Assembly (NCBI RefSeq): GCF_022605725.1
Contig: NC_065551.1
Location: 35,526,001 to 35,590,000, forward strand
Direction: 5' to 3'
Origin: Anthonomus grandis grandis
Lineage: Eukaryota > Arthropoda > Insecta > Coleoptera > Curculionidae
Length of the DNA: 64,000 nucleotides
Numbering within the stretch: position 1 is the stretch's first letter; each line of letters opens with the position of its first letter. The notes beneath the pieces were generated by a model. That model was not told the DNA's origin, made no database searches, and was given only the letters and a program-made list of their open reading frames with translations. The translations under genes were made by a program, and so were the position numbers. Of the stretch, positions 45,027-56,500 are shown one piece after another.

Positions 45027-47190
45027 TACATCCACCCATTTCTTCTATTGAACTTCAATATAGAAAAAATAAAATAGTCGAAACTTGCTAAATTGATGTC
45101 AAAAGAAATCTATTTTTCCTACTAAATTGCCTTCAGTTTTATCCAGTGCATTCACCATTTTTTTTCACTAGCCAACGTTTCATTACATTCTACTTATTTC
45201 CGGTAAATTAAAAAATTATGCCTTAGAAGTCATTTTTTAACTTATTCCAGGAATCCGGATAATTTTTTGCTTGATTTTTGACATTTATAAGCATTTTTCA
45301 AGTCTTCCATGGTTTTTGAACTTTAGAAAAAAAATTATTTCAAATGATTCCAGGCATTTAGTCACACAATAAGTCAAAAATGCCTCTTCTGTCTTCTGTA
45401 ATAAACAAGAAATGCTTTAAAATGCCTGAAACATTAAAAAAATTAATTGCTTTATTAAACGATTAAATTACTTGCAATTTAGAAGAAAAAGATACCATTT
45501 CTATCGATAAAAACGTTGCATGTTTGCTCGGTGCATCCACCATTTTTTACTAATTAATTTTCTCATAGCAGATATTTTTGGTTTAACTTACCCTAAGGAC
45601 TCCAATAAGCAGAAACACGCGTCAGGTGGCATCCATATAGACACTTTTTTGCTTTGAAGACTAATTTCCAATTACAAAAAAAAAACAACCAATATATCTT
45701 CTTTAAAAAAATTTATTTTATACAGGAAGAGTATCATCAGCTGCCTTTGACACGCATATAACTAAAAAATGTAAATAAATGCAACATTAAAAAACATGTA
45801 TAAATAAAATTTAAAAAAATGAAACATATAAACCTGATCACGAACGTATTATATAATAAATAAAAGAAAACTTTAAGCAACAAAAAATGCTTATTTTTGA
45901 TCGTTTATGTTTGTTCAATTAAATTTTGGCAGGATAGAGACGAAAATCAGCTGAAATTACTGAAAACGAACAAAAACAAATCGAGGTAGATTTACTATTG
46001 AGATCACATACTATTGAGTATTATTCGGGGAAGAACTGAAAAGTTTGAATTAATTTAACATCCCTATCCTTGCCATTATTTTTTACAGCGAAAATGGTTG
46101 ATTTTTTAGGTTAAGAGATCACTAAACCCTAAAATTTGTTTATTGGCTGACGTTCAGTTAATTATTAAAGAAGCACAATTTTTTTTTTATTTACTTTTTT
46201 TTAAATATACATTTCAGGTCTAATTTTATGTCCTTTACCTTGGGACTTATATTTGATTATAGCCCAGGAGTAATTTTTTAATGTTTCTTAGGATTTTGGA
46301 GTATTTTTTTATTCGACATCACATACTAGGGTGCATCCACCGTTTATTTACAATGCAATTGCTTAAATTTAAGAAGGGGGATTTATAGTCTCCAAGAATC
46401 AATATAAAAAATTAATGATGGTGCCAAACAACCGAAACGTTTAATTTTTTTTAGTCTTACCGGGCGCATCCACTATTTTCCTTCTTTCTTTCTCGTCACT
46501 CCACGTTGTTTTCCCAGTTTTAGGATTCATATTTGGTTTTATTCCAGGTATTTTTTAATGAAATTTCCTATAGTCATATTTTCATTTAATTGTTGTAAGT
46601 TTGGGCATGTTTGTTGTTCAGAATAATTTTTCATTTAATTCCAGGCATTTGGAGTAATTTTTCATGTTCGTTAAACAATTCAAATTAAAACGAATTTGAA
46701 AAACCTGGAAGAGATTAAGGATTGGCCAAATATAGAAAAATCTACAAAAAAAAATCGCAATATCCAAATACCTGGAATAAAGTGAACTAAAACTGTGAAA
46801 ATTATTCAAATGTTAAAAACTGGCCTAAAAGTTACGAGAAATGAGCGATTCAATGAAGAAATGATCAAACAATTACCGAATCGAATGAACGAACGGTTGC
46901 AGGAACCTGGAAGATATTCAAACATTTTCCAATTTACAAGACTGAATTAAATCGAATCTATCAGCAACAAAAAGGCGGAATGGACATGAAAAAATGCGTT
47001 TAGACCCCTGGAACAAACAAGAAAGGACCCATCAGCCTTAAAGTAAAAAAAAATTACCATTCTTTTACTCGATTTGAAGACCCTAAGAAGCCGATACACG
47101 TTTCAAGCATATCTGCTTATAAAATCTTTAAAAAAAAATTATTGGTTTATATAATATAAACCCTGTATAATGTTTCTTACTATTTAAAAT
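45027..47190. repeat. Intergenic sequence with dispersed motifs and one inverted-repeat arm
   Basis: GTGCATTCACCATTTTTTTT (45145), GGTGCATCCACCATTTTT (45531), GGTGCATCCACCG (46332) and CGGGCGCATCCACTATTTT (46460) continue the plus-oriented motif. A hairpin TGATGGTGCC...CCGAAACGTTT lies at 46417-46443. CCAGGCATTT/CCTGGAA words cluster at 45240-45430 and 46540-46930. 45571-45660 is one arm of an inverted repeat with 50830-50915. No gene recognised. Confidence 0.55.
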
Positions 47191-47196
47191 TTTATT
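47191..47196 (-). other. Candidate poly(A) signal of PAN2
   Basis: AATAAA on the minus strand, about 130 nt after the PAN2 stop codon. It is the nearest canonical hexamer found downstream of the gene. Confidence 0.45.
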
Positions 47197-47323
47197 TAAT
47201 TTGTTTTCTGGATTGTACCTCTTTAATCTCTCAAGACCAACATACATAAAGTAAGTGATCTCTAAACTGGAAAAAAACAACCACCGTTTCCTCAATAATA
47301 ATTTAAATAAGTCACGTGTTTGT

Positions 47324-47508
47324 TCACAAAACGTTCGGAGATTCGGCCACCGGTACTTTCCACTTGAGTTGCTCGCCGATTTCGTACAATTCCGCTAAAG
47401 CCTCGCCCACTTTGTTCGCCTCTTTCAGTTCCTTGTACTTTTTGTAGAGTTGTAGGGCCGCCCGGGCGTCTTCTACCGAATCGTGCATGTCACCCTGGAT
47501 ATTTATCC
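47324..47508 (-). CDS. PAN2: PAN2 last coding exon
   Basis: Acceptor CTTCTAG|GGATAAAT; encodes GINIQGDMHDSVEDARAALQ to VAESPNVL and TGA. Carries the ExoIII motif H-D-S-x-E-D-A. The C-terminal KWKVP is the usual PAN2 ending. Confidence 0.95.
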
Positions 47509-50500
47509 CTAGAAGGTAATACAAATTTTACTTTATAATCGACACTAGGGAGTTTAGTATTTATTGTTTTTGTGCCTACATTTGGATCAAGAGACGGAAG
47601 AATTTAACGTAGTTTTAACGTATATCAAAGTAAAGCAAAATTTGCTACAAGACCTAAAAATTGTTAAACCAATCTATGACAGCATAAAAAACAGAACTTC
47701 TGATCAAAAACCAGGATGAGCTAATGATAGAAATAGGTTCTGAATCTGAAGACGAGGACTCTAGATTAGACACCGCATGCATTAATTCCTGTTAAGAAGG
47801 GTTTTTTTTTTAATATTGTTTAATAAAAGTAATTTCATGTTTATCTATTGCTTTAGTATTTAAAGATTGCGAACTAGTATAAAGTTATATTAAATTAAAC
47901 TAAAAATATACACTCGTCTACACTCCCTTTAAAAATATTTGTCAACTCGACAATAATTAAAACATTTTTTAAAATAATTTCACGGTTGATTAATAGCTTG
48001 ACAAACTGTTTTGAAAGATCACAAAAAATTCAAAAGTTACTTCTTTTAAAAGGGGTGTGATCCTAATGTAATTTAATGACAGAAGATATATGAATATATT
48101 ATATTTTATATTATTAGTTAATTTTGAGAATGCCCTGTTCACCTCTCACTTTAGCAAAGGAATCCATGTATTATTAAAATCAACTGAACAAGTAGCTAAG
48201 CATTTATCTTCATTTAACAGTACACTTTCCTTTAGTTAACGTAATTTTGAAATTGATTTCTTGGCTAAAATTGAGTTTATTCTATGGTTATGCATGTCGA
48301 ATGCATGTTGTGTAATTTCGATTTTTAAAAATCATTGTTTTTTATCTAAGATTTATGTTCATTAATTCTTACATATTTAATGATTAACATATATAAATTT
48401 ATTCAATATGTTAATACAAGGCAAATTATATTTGACACATATATGAGCACTATGGATACAATCTGTGTGAACACTTTAGTACAGTTGATGTTAAATTTTT
48501 TAAAATGTGTTGAAAAAACTGTAGCGAGTAAACGAAAAAAAAAAATTATATAGAAAACCAATTTATATTATGTACAGTAAACCAAGTAGTAGTTTTGCCC
48601 CTTATTTTATTATAGCCTTTACTTATCAAGTCCTTTGGTAGCATATTATAAATTTTAAGTATTGCATAAAAAAAGGGTTTAAGGACAATTGTCAGTTATC
48701 CAGGGTTTTTTGTTGGTCATACAGTTTTCATATTTTTTTAATTCCAGGCAGTTGAGAAAAAAACCTGTTTTTAGAAAAACATTTGTAGGTACACGTGTTA
48801 TTCCAGGTATGTAGTTAAATTGCAAAAAAAGGAAATAAAATTTGCCCAGGCACTTGGATAGATTTTTTTAATGTTAATTGCCTCGAAGATATAAATAATA
48901 ATAAATAAATGAAAAATAATATAATAAGCCTTAAAGTCTGGAAGACGTAAAGAAATCCGCTAAAAACCTGGAAGAAATAAATAATTATCCTAAACATTTG
49001 CAACACATAAAAAATCACGCTAAATACTTGGAATAAAATTTAATATTATACTTAAAATTAACTACAAAGGCAGCTGATGATACTCTCTCTAGTTTTTGGA
49101 GTAACTTTTCTTTTAATTCCAGGTTTTCAGGGTTTTTCCCAGAATCATAAATTATCTCTTTATTCTATTCAAACTATTAAAGTAATTTTTAATTTTATTC
49201 CAAGCATTTCGTGACTCATTTTTGACCGAAAGTCTGGAAGAGAGAAAAAAATACGTCAAATGCCTGGAATCGTTTGAAATTAATTTTCAATTCATAACTG
49301 AAAGACTTTTCTATATACAGGGTCCGGCAAAATGATCTCCCACATTTTGATTTTTAATAAAAACGCCAATGTAAATGCTATTTATATTTTATTTTTATTA
49401 ACTAAAAATATATGGTATGCCATTTTGTTTTTATTAAGTTTTGAAAATTACAGTGGCGACCATTTTTTTCGGCACACATTCGAAGTTGATTTCTCAAAGT
49501 TTCCATTACTCGAGCAGTAATTCGAGGCGATATTCCTGTAATTTCTTGGCGTATTGCTGCTTTCAATTCGTCAATGGTTCGGGGAGGATGTTAAAAAACC
49601 TTCTCTTTCAGGTAGCCCCAAAGGAAAAAGTCGCATGGGGCAAGATCGGGTAAACGCGCAGGCCACGGAACGAGATTATGCGTCCTGGAAACCTTTGCCT
49701 TAACAGGTCCATTGTCCTTCTTGCCGTATGAGCTGTAGCCCCATCCTGTTGAAACCACACATCCGGATGTTGAAGTTCCCTAAGTTTTGGTTCCAAAAAA
49801 TTACGTTGCATGTCGACATATCGATCAGCAGTTACGGTAACCGTTACCGCTCCTTCTTCAATAAAATACGGACCCCCAACACCAAAAGAACCAACAGCAC
49901 ACCAAACGGTAACACGTTGGCTGTGAAGTGGCCTTTCATGCGGATTTTCTGGTGCCCAGTAGCGAAAATTCTGCTTGTTCGCACAGCCAAATAAATGGAA
50001 ATGAGCCTCGTCACTCGTTATTAAAAGCGCATTTTGTGGGACGTTTTGAAGAATATCATTGGAACATTCTCGGCGATTTTCCCAGTCCCGTTCACTAAGT
50101 TCTTGCACGATCATCATTTTGTATGATCGGTGTGCAAAATTCTTCTCACAGAACGATCTGACAAACGCAAAGCAGAGACATGTTAAACAGCTGAACGTCT
50201 TATAGGAGATCGTTCAACTGCTTCTCTTACAGCTGCAATGTTTTCAGGTGTCCGAACACTACTTCTGGGTCTACCAGTTGATTTTTTTTTTAAGGCTGAA
50301 GCTCTAAAATTTGAAACCCACAACAGTATTGTTTTGCGATCTGGAACTGGATCATCAATCTACCAAGCGCAAAGTGAGTACGAAAATTTCTTTGTGTCGT
50401 CGTAATCACAGATTTGTTACTTTTAAAAAATGTTTCGATAACGAAGGCACGATGCTCGCCCGTCCAGTTCATGCCAACCGACTACGCTAAGCTGGCTCTC

Positions 50501-53500
50501 TCTTTACATTTTTTATACATTTTTTGACTTAATTGACAGTAAAATAATTTTACTGTCATCCAGGAATTTGAGTAATTTTTTTCTTAAACCTCCAGGCCTT
50601 TCATTAATTAATCCTCGGCATTTGGGTATTTTTTTTCGATTTCTTCTAAACTTTTAAATTATCTTGGGTTTACCGTAATCTCTTCCAGGTGTTCAAAATA
50701 ATATTAAATGCTACCTGGAAGACATAAAAATTATTTAAAGTTTAGGAAATTTTGAATTTTATTTTCTTCCACTTTCACTTTATTTAATTAATTAGAAATA
50801 ATTATTACAGGCCAGGATTTTTGAGATATTTTATGAGTACGGGAAGCAGAAAAGTGTATAAGGCACCTGGCACCTGTTTCTGCTTATTGGCGTCCTTAGG
50901 GTAAAGCAAACCGAAAATTAGTTAATGCTTTTACCGTCTAAAGGGATTTTAAGCACTGTTCAGGACTTAAAAATATCTTTTTATAAATTCCACACTCTTA
51001 AAGGAATTTTTTAGGCAGATAGATCATTTTTTTAGGCAAGTGTCTATAAGGTACGAAAAACATGCTTAAAAACCCGAAATATTAACTTTTAAGGTCCAAG
51101 AGACATGTAAGTGGTAATCAATGTCTAAATTGATAAAAATCTCTGGAATAAATTGAAATATTGCTCCTAATGTTGAAACCCATAAAAAATGACCTAAATT
51201 CTTTCAATTACATGGATTGATAAAGAAAATTGGTAGGAAAAACAGGAGAAACTTGTTCTGATGCTTGGAATTAAGACATAAAAAATTATCCACATTATTA
51301 AAATAAGGTCAAAAGATGTGACTGTTAAAAGCTAAAAAAGATCAAAAATTCCTTGGTATGCCTTAAATAAATTTTTAGATAATTTTTGGTAGCTTTCAGG
51401 TTTTTGAAACTGTTTGTTTTGTTGATTTTATACTTTTTTTTATCTCTTTCAGACTTCTGGGTCAATTTTTGATGTGTTTCAGGAATTTGTAAATATTAAA
51501 TGCCTGGCAGACATGAAAAATTCCCCTAAAAATCTGGAAGAAACAAAACATTACCCCAAACATTTGGAATACATAAAAAAATCATTCTAAATCCTGGAAT
51601 TAATTTAATAATAATCCCGAAAGAATTTACCATTGACTTTGTGTCTCCCCAATCTCATATGATTTTCTTAATGTTTCTGCTTGTTGACGTCTTCAAAGTA
51701 TGATTATCAAATTTAAAAAAAATCAACTGAATGAGACTTTAATTTTTGTTTTTTGCATAATATTGTAGCGTGAAATAATGTTGAATAATATAATCACGCA
51801 ATTACTTCAAGCAAAAGATCCAATTGAATATATTGGTTATAAATAGAAATGCAGAAATGTTTGCCTCGAAACTATTATAAATACTCTTCTATTATTTCAA
51901 TCATTAGCTGCTCTAACTGATTCAAACTACTACTTATACACGGTTGATGGTGTAACATAATTTTTTCTCAAATTACCTAAAAAGTGCCACGCCAAGAACC
52001 GCAACGAGACCATCCGATGGTGCCGTAAATGAAACAGCTGAACGGTGTCTATAATCTGATCGGGGGGCACCACTAAATTTATCACCCTGTAAGAACAACA
52101 TTAATATAATGAAGAAAATTATTAAAAATTTACAACAGAACAAGTCTCGCTTCCAAAAAATATATGATGCAATATATTATAGCTTATAGGTTTTGCATTA
52201 TCATTGATAAAAATATTACTTATGAATGGTCAACAACATACTTATACTATAGTTTTTGAGACCGAGACTTTAACTTTTTAACATCTTGTTGTAAATTGTA
52301 TTAGACTCTATTTATAATCTATATAGAATTAATTGTCATTTAATTAGAATTAATAATCTATATTGAACATAATCTTTTCAAATTATTAAAAAAGGACAAT
52401 TTTCTTACCTAAAGTCATTTTTTAGTCCGTGGCCGACGAACACGACGCCGTTATCTTGTAAAAACCGCAATTTGACGTACGTGGACTTCAAAGTGGTCAA
52501 ATGTTTCGAGCTAAAATTGGCGTCCAAATCGCCCGGTTTTATTCCCGAAAATTTCGTTAAATAGTCGACCACTTGCTCCTGGGTGGAAATGTAGTCGTCT
52601 ATAAACGGGGTGCCTTCCAAGGGACCTTGACTAAAACAAACACAATTATTATAAGAATATTATAATTATTACTAAAATTCATTTCCTATTACATAGAAGC
52701 ACAATAAAGAAACGTAAACAGGTTAAAATCATTTGCATTAAAATTCTAGATTTTCTAAAATTGAGTTAGGACTTGAATCTGGCTTGAATCTTATACTAGG
52801 CATCATCAGATCCACTTGTGTATTCACTAATAAAAAGAACGAAAAAAGGAGCAAAGAACTTATTGTGAGAGTTTATTTAATTACTATTTAAGTGCCATAA
52901 TATTCAAATAATAGCAAATATCTAGATTGATTTAAAGCATAACCGAAGCTCACAAGCTTAAATTAGGCTATATTTTAGAAAAAGCAAAAATGAACAAGTC
53001 CCAATTTACGATGATATTTAAATTTCTGACGATTTTAAGGTAGGATAATCTCTGAGGCAGCGGTTTAAATTCGAGCTAATATGCTATGTAGCGCTGTTTA
53101 ATTGCAAGAACTATTATAACAAAAATTAAAACCGCAGATCACCGCTACACACGCAGAATTTACATGCATTAACAAGAAAAACATAAATGGTAGTAATTGT
53201 TTAGTAGATCGGAAGTACGTCCTGATTAGTTATAGATAGTTGGCACATATTTTATATCACCCAATTATTTAAACTCACCCTCTGATACAAGTGATCCTCC
53301 CTACGGACATTTGTGACGGTTTCACGGTGGTCATTTTCCCATCGCCCCTTAATTCCGCCTCCTCTTGGTTTAATGTGACGAATTCCGCGTCCATCGCGAC
53401 CAAATCGCCCGCTTTAAAACCCTCGTTATTCAACAGTGGGGTGAAAGTGGTCGTATTTATCGGGGTTACGATGTACGTGTCGTCCGTAAACACATCCTAA

Positions 53501-56500
53501 ATGATTAATAAAGTTTGTTTTTCATTATTATATATATTAATAACATTAAAACTTGTTTTTAATATTCTAAGGTCTTAAGAAGGCGATTTAAAAATATATG
53601 ATAAAATCACCGACTGTCTAAGTATCTTTCTTAAAATTAAAAATATGTTCTTGCATTACTTTTTTTAAGAAATATAAATATTTTTAATTTTAATTCCAAA
53701 ATAAACAATATTTGTCTTTCTAAAATTGATCATATACCTACGAGATCTAGAGTTATAATAGCATCGGAATCCTTTAGATTATTAGGATATATTTTTCAAA
53801 TGTATAAAAAAATTGTAAAGTTCATTCAAAAAAAAATCAAATTGATCTTCATGAATTTTCATAGCATTGTTTGGAGCCCTAGGTATGATATTTTAATACA
53901 CCTCTATATACAGATATTTTATTTTTGTGTAAAGTTGTTAATGGTCACTTTTTAATTTTAACATTCCTCACAAGCTAACCTCAGATTAAATAAAGCATAT
54001 TTAATTCCTTTAAAAAAGACAAATTTTGCTCGAAATTTTCATAGCAGCAGTAAACATTATAAGTATTTGGATTTTTTTTAGTACATCCCTAAACTTTTTC
54101 AAAAATGCCTTGAAAATTCTTCTTGCCAAATTAAGTTGAGTTCGTCACGCTTTTGTACCTATTGCAACGTAAAGGGAAACCAAATTGTATTTGCTTATTC
54201 GAATTTAAATCAGTAATAGTTAATATTGTAAATACCATTTTGGGTTTTTTTACCTGACTCCGTTTTTGTCATTATTAATAAAGTTTAACGTCCCTACTGT
54301 TAATTGAATAAAAAGTGCCGACGTTTTGGCCCGCAACCAAGCCATCTTCTTAAAGCGAAATAGTCCTGGAGATGGCCTAAATAAAGACCGAAACATCGGC
54401 ACTTCTTCTAGAACCATATCAGCTTTATTAAGTCCTAAAGCTACTACACTTTCTCATTGCTCTTGTCTTATTTGGGTTGAATCTATTATTAAAGTATATA
54501 GATTTCAACTACTATTGTTAGACTGTGCTATTATTGTACTATAAATCAAACGTTCTAGCGTCTTCAGGGCTAGCAGCATTTAATTTTTGTTCATTTAAAT
54601 AAATAAAATCAATTTGTTTTTTTTTTTTGAACAAATTGTAAAATATGTAAATATTGCTTGTGTAAAATAATCTAGATCTTGGAGTAAGGACTCTTGGATT
54701 CGATCCAGACACTTTGAGCGATTTTCTCTAGAAATTTCACATCTCTGGATAATGATCAAAATCCTTATTGGAACCCAGTTTGATGGATCTTCTGTTCTTC
54801 GATTTTTGGGTAATTTTTTAGGCATTTAGAGCCACGTTTAGAAATTGGTGTTCTTTTTTCGGTCTTTGGGTTTATTTACATAATTGTGTGTAATCTTTTT
54901 CGATTTTTTAGAAACATATATACAGGGTGATTCAAAAGTAAGCGGCATCCTTTCAGGGGCGTAATCCTTGTATGAAAATAAGGCAAAAAGTTCATATTAA
55001 TATGGGTCCGAAATTGCTTCCTAAGGGAGCTACGCCCCTTTGAATAGGACCCCTTGAAGACAATTTTTTCTTAAATAACTTTAAAACCCTTTAGAATTAA
55101 ATTTTGAAAATTGGTGTACTGCATAAACATTTCGTTGTGAATAAGATTCTAAATTCAAATTTTTTAAATTTTATTCAGGTGCGTCACATGCGGGGGCTGG
55201 TAAGGGTAAAACATCCCTTTTTCTTTTACTCTTTAGGTTATTGTGATTTTGTTTGAAAATTATAAAATTTTAGAGTCTTATACGTAAAAAAGGTACTCTT
55301 AGTTCAATTCGATAGAGCGTACCATTTACGAGAAAATCGACTTTGAAAATTTTCTGATTGCGTATGTTTAATACATAAAAAAATTACTGGATACGCATTT
55401 AAAACGAAGTTGGCGGTTGTTTTTTGGCATTTAAATGACTGATAAATGTCATTGTAAAATACAATTTACTTTGTCAAAGAAAAATTAGTTTCATAGAGTG
55501 TTTTAGAAATTACTATTTATTATTAATAAGAAGGGCATTGCCTTTGTTGAGTTTGGTACTTTGTGTTTCTAAGTTTAAAAAGCAAACGTGGATTTTACGT
55601 ATCAAGAACAAGCTGATATTCACATTATGTTTGGAAGAGCATTTGGTAATTGTGTTGAAGCAAGACGATTGTATCATGAGGCATTTCCTAATCGACGAGT
55701 GCCACACCGTACGGTTTTCGCAAGAGTAGATCGTAATTTAAGGGAAACAGGTAAATTCAAAAATGTGAGTAATATCGCATATCTACCTAAATTTTGCTTA
55801 AGGAACATTTCAATAACAGGAAGTTGTTGGGCGACCAAGAAATGTCAGAACCCTAGCATTAGAAGAACGCGTGCTAGATCGTATTGAAGAAGATCCATCT
55901 TTGAGCACTCGCATCATCGCAAATCAAGAAGGGTCCTCTCAGTCAACCGTATGGAGAATTTTGCACGATATGTTACTCTACCCTTATCATATTCAACGGG
56001 TTCAGGCTTTGGAAGAGCGAGATTTCCTTCCTCGTGTCCACTTCTGTAATTGGCTAGAAGAAAACCGCGTTGCTTTTGAAAATTTTGAGAAGAAAATTTT
56101 ATTTACTGACGAGGCCGGCTTCACAAGAAACGGAATTTTCAATTTCCACAACAACCACCTATGGACGGATGAGAATCCCCATGCTACGGTACAGAAGGCA
56201 CATCAGCAGCAGTTTAGTTTAAATGTGTGGGCGGGAATAATCGATGGGCATTTAAAAGGACCTGTATTTATGCCGCAACGACTTAATGGACAAATTTACA
56301 AAATTTTTTTACAGAATGAATTACCACAAATATTAGAAAATCTACCACTTTAATTACGAGCACAAATGTGGTTTATGCACGATGGTGCTCCCCCACATTT
56401 TAGCATTCTCGCTAGAGAACATTTAAATAATGCCTATCAAAACCGCTGGATAGGTTGTGGGGGTCCAGTGCCATGGCCACCACGGTCTCCTGACCTAAAC

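Noticed and set aside
55513..55729. Two short frames at the start of the DD41D transposase
   Set aside because: They lie in other frames over exon 1. The frame from 55588 carries the recognisable protein.
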